This document shows, one piece after another, positions 1 to 12,500 of a stretch of 64,000 bases of DNA. The number at the start of each line of letters is the position of its first letter. The stretch's first letter is position 1. The notes under the pieces are model-generated. The model saw only the letters and a list, made by a program, of their open reading frames with translations. It searched no databases and was not told the DNA's origin. The DNA is from Cladorhizidae sp. MBARI D1340-BT2 (taxonomy: Eukaryota > Porifera > Demospongiae > Poecilosclerida > Cladorhizidae), in contig JAQNBH010000010.1 of assembly GCA_028752905.1 (NCBI GenBank), positions 17,339,922 through 17,403,921 on the forward strand, given 5' to 3'. Position numbers and translations under genes: made by a program.

Positions 1-1650
1 ATGTTCCGATGTTCTTGCGTGATATCATCGAGTTTGCGATAGGCAACAAAGGGTGGATTGTGGCCTGCATGTTTGCCCAATGAAATCTTTGGATCTCATC
101 CTGCGCAACATACAAATAGTTTTCAGCAAAATCCCCTTGCAGAATAATTTCTTCTAGCGGCTTCATTGCTGATTTTAGGCCCCTCATGTAGGCACTTTGA
201 GATTTTGCGGTGAAACTTTGGCGGGTTAGTTTTATGAAAAATGGTCTTTGGATTCTGTTATGGCAGTCAGTTTTGTTCTATCGGTACTAATCCATTGCTG
301 GTGGTATGTTATGTCTTCAACATCAGTCAGTTCATCACAGTTATTAAGGTGATCGACCAGCCCTTCACGACCAGGACATTCCTTGCAGTGCCCCATCATA
401 CACTTTTCATCCTCAGTGGAGCACACACAGAATTTCATAACGTCTTTAACAGAAGATTTCAAACATGCTTCAGCCATTAGCTAGAGTTCTGGTGGTATTT
501 ATAGACGCAGACAGAATGAGTTCCTGATGATCCAGCAAGAACACACCATTTCGGACGCTAGCTGCGAATGAAGAAAATCCAACCTTCTTTTCTGGGTAGG
601 ATTCTTTCCAGGAAGAATGAAGCTCCTTGAGATTCGATAAGATGAGCCGCTTTTGATGTTGAACCTTTTCACCGTCTTTATTACGAACACTCACAGAATC
701 TTTCATTCCAGGACACATCCGACTATCTTCATCACTTTCATAAAAGCTAATAATGTCATTTTTCAGTTCTTTTGACAAAGTTTTACCCGTGTTCTTATCA
801 CAATTCCCTAATATACCCTTCTTTTTTACGTCACGACTTTTTTTCACTAGGTAGTTTGTGGTTCCAAATTCCTTCATAGTCCTAGCTATTGTAAATGGCG
901 ACACCGTTAATATCTGAACACGTTCTTGGTAGCTCTGTCACCTCGCAAACTTTCCTTTAACTCTGTCATTACTGTTTGATAAAGTTCTAGATCTTGTTCC
1001 TCCTCTGAAGCTGAACCATCGAACTGAACTTCATACGTAAGTTCTAGCTTCCTCTTTAATGTTCGAGTTGCTGATGCAAGTTTTTGCTTCCCTTTAGTTA
1101 TTTACTAGAAACTGGCTCGACCATTTTTAACAGGAGTTTGATCAAGACTAATTAACGTAGTTCCGAATTTTCAGGAGCACAATTATTGTCAACATCCATG
1201 TCCATGGAACACGTTTCGTCATGCTTTGGTTGAACATATTGCTTTTGAAGATTCATGAAACAGGCACAACACACTTTTACACCACCCGGGCAGGACAGCA
1301 CTGTGAGGAGCACATTTCTCATGCATATCCAAACTGATAGCACATAGTGATTTATTCCGAGATTTTCCTGTATGTCGTTCATGGGATCGCAGCATTTTTT
1401 CTTGAGGGAAAGAAAACCTTGTTAACAGTTCCTGCTCATGATGAGAACAAATGGTAAATGGTCTTGATGTCCTTCCTCTTACGCCGTACTGAGCCTCAGC
1501 AACGTCATTTCTTCGTGTTTGGTTATGTATGAAACTTTTCCTTGTGTGTCGAAATTGGTGGCAGGAATTTTCATCATCTGTGTAAAAGCTACAGTTGTCA
1601 TATAAAATTAAGAATTTTTGCAAACAAATTAAGGGGAGACTCGACGACAA
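1..1650 (-). pseudogene. Transposon-like gene, N-terminal part (copy A)
   Basis: Minus-strand reading segments 470-904, 232-477 and roughly 190-1 join into a conserved layout that I associate with transposon-borne uncharacterised proteins of invertebrates. It has an FYxSDEDSRMCPGMKD segment, a KRLILSNLKEL segment, a cysteine-rich CKECPG segment, a WISTDRTKL segment and a DFAENYLYVAQDE segment. A Cys-rich piece (CPGGVKVCCACF) at about 1240-1310 may be an upstream exon. The gene is broken by frame changes; near 55 it lacks one base present in copy B (caaaggg versus caaatggg). The C-terminal part lies off the left edge, but is seen in copy B at 48450-49200. Superfamily not assigned; not expected to be functional. 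Confidence 0.5.
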
Positions 1651-3568
1651 ATATTGTGGTCAGTTGATCTTTAGGTCCAACTTGTGATTAAATACCGAGA
1701 AGACATTAAAATAAGATTGTACTTACATTTTGTCACCCATTGGCCATTGCTGTTCAGATGTCATACACACTAGATGAATTCTTCTTAGCTGCTGCTTTTT
1801 TTTTCCTTTCTTCTTTCTTGGACTCGGGCTTTCCCCCCCCCCCCCTTTTATACAAGACTGTGTGGTTTAAAAGTTGCAGTGGGTTTCATGATATCAGAAG
1901 ATAGAATGAATATACTATAGCCTAATTTCTCGCAATTCTGTCTTGTCTGTCTGGTATATATTTGGCCGCCCAAGCAAGAGGACCAGAGAGACTGGGACCA
2001 GGGGTTTGACGGTAACTCGGGCCAAGGAACAACATGGGCTGAATCACACCTCCTGTGGGCGTAAAATCTGAGTATAGCAGTAGTAGTAATAGGTGCATGT
2101 GGTTTCCCAAAGAGCTTGAGCTTGGGACGAGACTTTGCATGCTGTGAGTGTTACCATTGTCATATATATAAACTCAAAATGGACATTTTGTGGTCAGATG
2201 TGTCCACTTAATTAAGTGTATTTTACTACTAAACTACAAATATTACACCTATATATTTTTATGTTAACGTAACGTAACATCTTGGAGTTTAGACTTGCGG
2301 TCATTTCAAGGTCACGTGGGCCACAAGGTCGAATTCACTGTCAAACAAAAGATCAGAGGTCACTAAAATTTAACTTTCACCTACCAAGGAAACAATGACA
2401 GATTTGGAATCCTTATCAAATTAGCTTTCCAATGACACTAGTTTCATCAAATTATACCCACTGATTTCCCGGATATCAGCGCCTGAAAATTGGTGGCGAC
2501 GCCCATTAAAAAATGCCAGTATTCGAGGACCAATATCTCCTAAGATTACTGGTCCGATTGAGCTAATATTTGAGATTTGGGCTAGTTATGCCAAGACCAC
2601 CCCACATACCAAATATCAGCTAAATCGAAGATGGTGGTGTTAGATTTTACCTTTATGGGGGTGATGTCACACAGAATGACCCCTGTCCTGATGTCTCCTT
2701 GATCCGCTGACAATAGCTAAGGGTGTTGCTTAGTGATGTCATTGAGTTCATAGATTAAATGAGCTAATGGCACACTTGCCGACCGTCTGTACACACTTAC
2801 CAAATCTTGAAGAGAAGTGACCCCTGTCTGGTTGCTAGGTTCCTCCCTAGACTTGCAGCAAAATTAGTGACTTGCAGCTGCTGCTTGGTCACCATGAGCT
2901 CCCATCTCTCTGCACCAGCAGAGAAGTTACTTGTGAAGTAAGAACAAGGCTGTGGCCAATGAAGAGCGTGGTCATGGCTGGCAATCCTTGCCTCAATGCT
3001 TTGCTAATGTGTTGTCACGACAGTGAAGCTGGTACGTACGCATGCACATAACCCATACTCTTGTCAGCAACATCGAGGCCAATTTTTCACGGCGAAGAAT
3101 CATAAGGGCATCTAATAGAGACGAGGCGGCTTGTAGCACCAGCGAGAGAGTGCTTCAGTTGTTGTGTGCAGAGTATCAAGAAGATTAACAACCAGCGTTT
3201 GAGTGGGGCAGCTGTGAGAGAGATGGCGGGCTTTTTGAGATTCCAGTGCAAAAAAGATGTTTCGACTTCGACGAGAGGCACGTTACCTGGAAGGCGTGTT
3301 TGAATGCACTAGGGGTGTTGTAATTACACTGGCGAAGTAACACCCAAGGTGTGCTTACTGCTTAATTAAAGGAGCTACCCCTTGTAAAAACATCAATTGA
3401 TGTAATAGAAAAGGTCACGGAGGTCACTTGGTTTTTAGCTAAGAATCCACTTATTTCCATACGTCTCTCCTGGTTACTGAAACGTGGGGGTATTTCACCA
3501 ACAAGAGGTTTTGTTCTTACGTGAGCTTCTATTTCATTACGTTGCATTATGTGATGTGGTTGCTATAG
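1651..3568. other. Non-coding interval before TPGR exon (copy A)
   Basis: No gene recognised. Contains a poly-C run near 1835, AT-rich sequence and a stretch (about 2280-3300) that is repeated with few changes at about 51190-52250. It lies within the intron that precedes the helicase exon at 3569, judged from copy B where the upstream exons are present. Confidence 0.6.
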
Positions 3569-6500
3569 GAGCGGGCCCTTGAGAGAGGAGTAGATGTCAT
3601 CTGTGCCACTCCAGGCAGACTCAATGACCACTTGAACAGAGGCAATTTTGTGAGCGCCGAGTTCTAAGACTTCTTCTTTCAGTTTCCACTCCTTTCTTCC
3701 TCCCCTCTCCTCTGCCATCCCTCCCCTCTCCTCCACCATTCATCCCCTCTCCTCTGCCATCCCTCCCCTCTCCTCCACCATTCATCCCCTCTCCTCTGCC
3801 ATCCCTCCCCTCTCCTCCACCATTCATCCCCTCTCCTCCGCCATTCCTCCCCTCTCCTCTGCCATTCCTCCCCTCTCCTCTGCCATTCCTCCCCTCTCCT
3901 CTGCCATTCCTCCCCTCTCCTCTGCCATTCCTCCCCTCTCCTCCGCCATTCATCCCCTCTCCTCCACCATTCCTCCCCTCTCCTCTGCCATTCCTCCCCT
4001 CTCCTCTGCCATTCCTCCCCTCTCCTCTGCCATTCCTCCCCTCTCCTCTGCCATTCCTCCCCTCTCCTCTGCCATTCCTCCCCTCTCCTCCGCCATTCCT
4101 CCCCTCTCCTCCGCCATTCCTCCCCTCTCCTCCGCCATTCCTCCCCTCTCCTCTGCCATTCCTCCCCTCTCCTCTGCCATTCCTCCCCTCTCCTCTGCCA
4201 TTCCTCCCCTCACCTCTGCCATTCCTCCCCTCACCTCTGCCATTCCTCCCCTCACCTCTGCCATTCCTCCCCTCACCTCTGCCATTCCTTCCCTCTCCTC
4301 TGCCATTCCTCCCCTCTCCTCCGCCATTCCTCCCCTCTCCTCTGCCATTCCTCCCCTCTCCTCTGCCATTCCTCCCCTCTCCTCTGCCATTCCTCCCCTC
4401 TCCTCTGCCATTCCTCCCCTCTCCTCTGCCATTCCTCCCCTCTCCTCCACCATTCATCTGCCATTCATCACCATTCATCTGCCATTCCTCCCCTCTCCTC
4501 CACCATTCATCCCCTCTCCTCCGCCATTCATCCCCTCTCCTCCGCCATTCATCCCCTCTCCTCCGCCATTCATCCCCTCTCCTCCGCCATTCATCCCCTC
4601 TCCTCTGCCATCCCTCCCCTCTCCTCCTCCATCCCTCCCCTCTCCTCTGCCATTCCTCCCCTCTCCTCTGCCATCCCTCCCCTCTTCTCTTCCATCCATC
4701 CCCTCTCCTCTGCCATCCCTCCCCTCTCCTCCACCATTCATCCCCTCTCCTCCGCCATTCATCCCCTCTCCTCTGCCATCCCTCCCCTCTCCTCCGCCAT
4801 TCCTCCCCTCTCCTCCACCATCCCTCCCCTCTCCTCTGCCATTCCTCTTTTACATTCCTCCACAGGCCCTTGACAACATCAAGTTTCTCGTCCTTGATGA
4901 AGCAGATGAACTCCTCACCCCAAACTTCAAAGCTCAGATTGAGAACATTCTCGAAGACTGTCCCTCAGATAAGCAGATGATGTTGTTCAGTGCAACACTT
5001 CCGCCAAACATCAAGAACATCACTAAGAGGTGTGGTCTCTTACACTTTCCACACTGGGTTGAGGCAGGTTGGAGTAGGCTGACAATAGCTCTATGGGGAC
5101 ACACACTGGACCAACACCACACTGGGTTGAGACAGGTTGAAGTAGGCTGACAATAGCTCTATGGGGACACACACTGGACCAACACCACACTGGGTTGAGG
5201 CAGGTTGGAGTAGGTTGACAATAGCTCTATGGGGACACACACTGGACCAACACCACACTGGGTTGAGACAGGTTGAAGTAGGCTGACAATAGCTCTATGG
5301 GGACACACACTGGACCAACACCACACTGGGTTGAGGCAGGTTGAAGTAGGTTGACAATAGCTCTATGGGGACACACACTGGACCAACACCACACTGGGTT
5401 GAGGCAGGTTGGAGTAGGTTGACAATAGCTCTATGGGGACACACACTGGACCAACACCACACTGGGTTGAGGCAGGTTGAAGTAGGTTGACAATAGCTCT
5501 ATGGGGACACACACTGGACCAACACCACACTGGGTTGAGGTAGGTTGACAATAGGGACACACACTGGACCAACACCACACTGGGTTGAGGCAGGTTGAAG
5601 TAGGTTGACAATAGCTCTATGGGGACACATACTGGACCAACACCACACTGGGTTGAAGTAGGTTGACAATAGCTCTATGGGGACACACACTGGACCAACA
5701 CCACACTGGGTTGAGGCAGGTTGAAGTAGGTTGACAATAGCTCTATTGGGACACACACTGGACCAACACCACACTCAGGTTGAAGTAGGTTGACAATAGC
5801 TCTATGGGGACACACACTGGACCAACACCACACTGGGTTGAGGCAGGTTGAAGTAGGTGGACAATAGCTCTATGGAGACACACTGGACCAACACCACACT
5901 GGGTTGAGGCAGGCTGAAGTAGGCTGACAATAGCTCTATGGGGACACACACTGGGTTGGAGAATTAATCTCTGCATTGGAGAATTAATCTCTGCATTACC
6001 ATGATTGTTTTGCTACTAGTACTACTACTGCTGCTGCTACCATATTTCCTCTATTAGTAACCGTGGTAGGCAAATAGGAATAAGACACACCCACAAGTAA
6101 TCAAGTAATTGCTTGCTAGGCTTATACTGAGAAAAGAAGACATTGGGGTGGGGGGGGATTCAGGGGGTAAATTCTGTGCACAAGCAGGCGTGAACACTAG
6201 ATTTATTTGCTTTCCTGGCGGGTTACTCAACCGTTGGCCACGGGCACCAAACGATTACAAATCTTCCAAACAGGTAGTTAAACTCCTTCACAACTGCATT
6301 CAGTCAATAGTAATCACCCTCCTAATAGTAATCGCCCTCCTAATAGTAATCACCCTCCTAATAGTAATCGCCCTCCTAATAGTAATCGCCCTCCTAATAG
6401 TAATCGCCCTCCTAATAGTAAGCACCCTCCTAATAGTAACCACCCTCCTAATAGTAATCGCCCTCCTAATAGTAATCGCCCTCCTAATAGTAATCACCCT

Positions 6501-9500
6501 CCTAATAGTAATCGCTCTCCTAATAGTAATCGCCCTCCTAATAGTAACCACCCTCCTAATAGTAATCGCCCTCCTAATAGTAATCGCCCTCCTAATAGTA
6601 ACCGCCCTCCTAATAGTAATCGCCCTCCTAATAGTAATCGCCCTCCTAATAGTAATCGCCCTCCTAATAGTAATCGCCCTCCTAATAGTAATCGCCCTCC
6701 TAATAGTAATCGCCCTCCTAATACTAATCACCCTCCTAATAGTAATCAGGGATTGGACAGAAGTAAATAGTAACCACGGTTCCTGTTAGGGAATATTGGT
6801 ACTTATATATTGCTACTACTACTACTACTGCTGCTGCAGGTATATGAATGACGCAGAGATGGTGGATCTTGTTTCTAACAGGTCACTAGTGCCCGAGGCC
6901 ATTATACATCAGGTGATTTTTTTAAACAGTATTTTTCTTTTGATTCATAATGACAATACTTTCTGTGGCCAATATGAATGCTGTCGCCATGGACATCAGC
7001 ATGGAGGAGGCTTGCTCTCAGCTTCTGACATTGTTTCCTCTCTTTGTGCGAGTTCTAATGTTCTAGATGGGTGTGGCCAGTTCCATGCCAATTTGATATA
7101 TATATACTTAGCACTTTAAATTTTAAATATTTTTTCCTCTCTTTAATTATTAATTACAATCTTTTTTTAAACCTTGATGAGTCGGTTATCGTCATGGTCT
7201 TTGTGTGGCCAATGAGGAGCCCCCATCTGGAAGGGAGATGTTTTAGAGGATGGTGCAAGAATGGTCGCCATAATCGTTGCTGATGGTAGGTTTAAAAAAC
7301 CACTGTACATTCACCGCAGACTCACCCCCAAGAATTCAACTCGGACCACTGCTTCTCTTCACCTTAGCCCAGACTTATGGTGGAGTGTTATTCAACATGA
7401 CAACTCTGAGGCCTCCTTGTCTTCCATAAACCAGAACTCACCATGGAATACTGTTTATTTATTGACATCTGGTGGCCTACTGCACTGGTCTTGATGAAGT
7501 GTGTTGTGGGTGTCTCCATGGAGACTAAGTGGTCCCATATGGCGAGTCGCTGATGTTTGGTGATGTGGAGGATTTTTTAAAGGCTTTGGTTCCAAATAAC
7601 CCCGGGACGTCTTAATTCCCTGCCTTCCTCTCTGTGCGAGGAGGTGTGTAAGATGGTGTGGACCTTGCTGGCACGTCCGTGAGGGGACTGGCCTCACCCT
7701 GGTTATAGAGGCTGGTGTGGACCTTGCTGGCATGTCCGCGAGGGGACTGGCCTCACCCTGGTTACAGAGGCCTGTGTGGACCTTGCTGGCATGTCCGCGA
7801 GGGGACTGTCCTCCCCCTGGTTACAGAGGCCGGTGTGGACGTTGCTGGCACGTCCGCGAGGGGACTGGCCTCACCCTGGTTATAGAGGCCGGTGTGGACC
7901 TTGCTGGCATGTCCGCGAGGGGACTGGCCTCACCCTGGTTACAGAGGCCGGTGTGGACCTTGCTGGCATATCCGCGAGGTACTGGTCTCACCCTGGTTAC
8001 AGAAGCTGGTGTGGACCTTGCTGGCACGTCCGCGAGGTACTGGTCTCACCCTCGTTACAGAGGTGGTTCGAGTATATGAATTGGGTGCACTATTCGGAAG
8101 AGCAATTGTTGGGCATTAATTCATTACCAGGTGTTGATGCCTAGGGGTGTTGATACCTAGGCGATGACTTACGTGTATAAGTGGGAGGGGTGTGGCTTAT
8201 TCTATTATCTCAAAATCAAGGAACCTCTAATTTGTTGGCACTGGGATGTTTTCATTTCAACTTTGACCTTTGTCTGTGTGTGTCTGCCCAGTACATAACG
8301 ACCAGACCTAGCAACAGGATGAACATCGTTCCCGACCTTCTCTTTGTCCACCAGCCAAGGAGAGCTCTTGTGTTTACTCCAACTAGAGGTACGTACGGGG
8401 TCTGCTCCTGGTGGCTCTCTCACAAACACGCTTGACAGGTACACACACACACACAAGTCCTGGCTGACCGATGCATAAATGAGTTCAACATGTCATGCTG
8501 TGTCCATGGCAAAGGTGCTGGTTTAGAGAGAGAGAGTCGAGTATATTTCATTCAGATTTGAAGTTGACTTGAACCCATGACACTGAGGCTGGACTCCACC
8601 TACCAGGCGGTTTCATTCTTCCATGTTGTAATAGTTTCATCCAGGGACTGCACAGAGATGCCCTTGGATAATAATTATGGAAGCAAAAATAAGATGATAT
8701 TTATGGAAGGAAGCAAAGATAAGATGATAATTATGGAAGCAAAAATAAGATGATAATTATGGAAGCAAAAATAAGATGACAATTATGGAAGCTGATAATT
8801 ATGGAAGCAAAAATAAGATGACAATTATGGAAGCAAAAATAAGATGATAATTATGGAAGCAAAAAATAAGATGATAATTATGGAAGCAAAAATAAGATGA
8901 TAATTATGGAAGCAAAAAATAAGATGATAATTATGGAAGCAAACATAAGATGATAATTATGGAAGCAAAAAAATAAGATGATAATTATGGAAGCAAAAAA
9001 TAAGATGATAATTATGGAAGATGGAAGCAAAAAAATAAGATGATAATTATGGAAGATGGAAGCAAAAAATAAGATGATAATTATGGAAGCAATAATAAAA
9101 TGATAATTATGGAAGAAAAAATAAGATGATAATTATGGATGATAATCATCGAAGCAAAAAATAAGATGATAATTATGGAAGAAAAAAATAAGATGATAAT
9201 TGTGGAAGAAAAAAATAAATGTCGTTTATTAATTTAGCTTAGACAAAATGGCATCCACACAGATGTTTCTCGTGTTTGTTTTTGTTTTTTTATTAAAAGA
9301 ATTTTTTTAAACATTGCTTGATTGTTTCTTGCCCCTGGGCATATGAGCTGCTCTCTCTCCTTCCCCAGTACAAACGCACACCCTGGCCTCCAAGCTGACT
9401 CACCTTGGCATCAAAGCTGCATCTCTCAACTCAGACATGTCCCAAGTGAGACGAGACTCCATTGTGGTGATAGTTGTGCTGCTCCTTTCAAAGATTCTCG

Positions 9501-12500
9501 TGTTAATGATCTCCTTAATTAAATCAGGTTTTTGCTTTTAGTGCTACGTGTTCCAACAGAAATACTTCGGTCTTCATCGGGGGAAATCCAAGTATTAGAA
9601 GTATGGGAAATCCAAGTATTGGAAGTATGGAAAATCCAAGTATTAGATGTATGGAAAATCCAAGTATTGGAAGTTTGGAAAATTCAAAGTATTGGAAGTA
9701 TTTCGGTTGGAATATGTGCCACCAAAAATAAATTTTATGTCAGCTGAATGTAATCGTACAAGTTCGTTGTTGTTGTTATGGCTGGGGGTTTGGGTTGAGT
9801 TGTGGTTTTTTCTTGTGTGATCTCCAGAATTCCAGAGACGCGTGCTTCAGCAACTTCAAGGAGGGCGTCATTGATGTCTTGGTGGTAAGAGAGTGTGTGT
9901 CTCGGTCACCGCAAGGAAGGACCTTCCCCCCCACCCCCCCACTCCCCTTCCTCTCTGTGTGGCTTTGCATTTAAAACCACGAGAAATATATGCATACATT
10001 GACTGTTTCATTGGAGGTGGAGAATAACTCACATTTGTTATTAACCCATAATTAGAGTGATGTTCTAATGAATGCGTGAAATCGACGCGTATTTAGAATA
10101 TAAGTACTGTACATGGTCAGGTAAATCTAGCTGCGTCTGAAAAATGATGTCGCTGTGATGTCCGAAGGAGTCCTCTGTCATCAACCTGACCTAGCTACAT
10201 GTAGAGTGAGCTATACTAGGCCTGCCATGGGCCTAGCTACATGTAGAGTGAGCTACACTAGGCCTGCCAAGGGCCTAGCTACATGTAGAGTGAGCTACAC
10301 TAGGCCTGCCATGGGCCTAGCTACATGTAGAGTGAGCTACACTAGGCCTGCCATGGGCCTAGCTACATGTAGAGTGAGCTACACTAGGCCTGCCATGGGC
10401 CTAGCTACATGTAGAGTGAGCTACACTAGGCCTGCCATGGGCCTAGCTACATGTAGAGTGAGCTACACTAGGGGCCTAGCTACATGTAGAGTGAGCTACA
10501 CTAGGCCTGCCATGGGCCTAGCTACATGTAGAGTGAGCTACACTAGGCCTGTCATGGGCCTAGCTGCATGTAGAGTGAGCTACACTAGGCCTGCCATGGG
10601 CCTAGCTGCATGTAGAGTGAGCTACACTAGGCCTGCCATGGGCCTAGCTACATGTAGAGTGAGCTACACTAGGCCTGCCATGGGCCTAGCTACATGTAGA
10701 GTGAGCTACACTAGGCCTGCCATGGGCCTAGCTGCATGTAGAGTGAGCTACACTAGGCCTGCCATGGGCCTAGCTACATGTAGAGTGAGCTACACTAGGC
10801 CTGCCATGGGCCTAGCTACATGTAGAGTGAGCTACACTAGGGGCCTAGCTACATGTAGAGTGAGCTACACTAGGCCTGTCATGGGCCTAGCTACATGTAG
10901 AGTGAGCTACACTAGGCCTGTCATGGGCCTAGCTACATGTAGAGTGAGCTACACTAGGCCTGCCATGGGCCTAGCTACATGTAGAGTGAGCTACACTAGG
11001 GGCCTAGCTACATGTAGAGTGAGCTACACTAGGCCTGCCATGGGCCTAGCTACATGTAGAGTGAGCTATACTAGGCCTGCCATGGGCCTAGCTACATGTA
11101 GAGTGAGCTACACTAGGGGCCTAGCTACATGTAGAGTGAGCTATACTAGGCCTGCCATGGGCCTAGCTACATGTAGAGTGAGCTACACTAGGGGCCTAGC
11201 TACATGTAGAGTGAGCTACACTAGGCCTGTCATGGGCCTAGCTACATGTAGAGTGAGCTACACTAGGCCTGCCATGGGCCTAGCTACATGTAGAGTGAGC
11301 TACACTAGGCCTGCCATGGGCCTAGCTACATGTAGAGTGAGCTACACAATCATGACCAGTTAGAGCTCGAGTAATTTCGAAAAATTCGCACTGCTAGACA
11401 GCTCATGCAATTATGGAACACTGCATGTTCTAATAACTATATATGAATGTATGCATATATAAACTAATGTCCAAATTATAGCAGCCATGACTGTGATTGT
11501 TTGCTGCCATTTCCTAGGCAACAGATGTGGCAGCTCGTGGCCTGGATGTGCCTGAGTTGGACTTGGTCATTCAAGGTATTTAATTATGATATTCACGATT
11601 TGCTTTTATCGCTGAGGGAAGCATGTTGCATGACTGTTGCCTTTTGGAAGTAATTGACTACTGAGTGGATGCACCCGCAAACTCACACGGGCCAATATAT
11701 GTTATGTACCTTGCCCCTTGAATGATGGATTTTTTAACCTGCGCATGCCCAGTAGTCGTCTGTGTGTTGGGATATTATGCTCGCCACACTTTACTTCCTG
11801 TTTGGTGGGTGAGCAAGCAAGATTTTTTTAAAATTTAAATTTTATTTTATTTTATTTTATTTTTTATTATTTTTATTATGATTATTTATTTTTTAAGGAC
11901 AAAAATAAAGGACAAAAATAAAGACGAACAATGGACGAACAAGCAACTGCCATCATGTTCTTGTACTGGTCAGCCATCAACTATGCAGTCAAACCTTCCT
12001 GGCTGTTTCCTGAAGCCCTTCTTCTTCGGAGAGCTGCATAAGCAAGCGCCTAACCTTACTGGGAAACACTGTGAGTCCCTGAGCTCCGTGGAGGTGCTCC
12101 TCGACGGATGTCTCTGCTGTAAGTTTTGTTGCAGAGATGAGCTACGTAGCTCTGCGTAGATCTTACTTGCTTGCCTCGATGGAGTTGGTTCTTGTACCAA
12201 ACTGAAGCTTTATTGTATTTTCTAATGGCGTGGATTGTTACCAGAGTCTTGTTCTTGGAGCAATAATATAGTTTCCATGAAACACCTTCCTCGGCCCTGT
12301 GGTTTTTGGCTCCTTAGTCTGGCTGAGTTCCCCCTCTGCTCCTGCCAAAAAAAAAAATGTATCTTGCTGCTAAGCTTGGTGGAGGGAGGTCAGAGTCCCC
12401 GACTGCAAACCACTTCACTATCAAGGACATTTGGAAGCTGGGGAGCCCTTAATGGCCAGAATACCAAAAATGGCACCTGTCTCCTCATGAAGCAGGTGAG

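Noticed and set aside
5363..5976. Cys/Trp-rich minus-strand ORFs (and 16393-17695 on +)
   Set aside because: All are readings of the 68-bp minisatellite, interrupted at every unit-length change.
9446..9470. Longer form of the exon ending VRRDSIV
   Set aside because: Using the GTGAGA donor at 9446 gives MSQNSRDACF, which fits the conserved SQxxRxxxxxxF pattern; the longer form does not.
10155..11363. 402-codon ORF over the 42-bp repeat
   Set aside because: Open only because the unit length is a multiple of three; the matching region in copy B is broken, and it lies in an intron.
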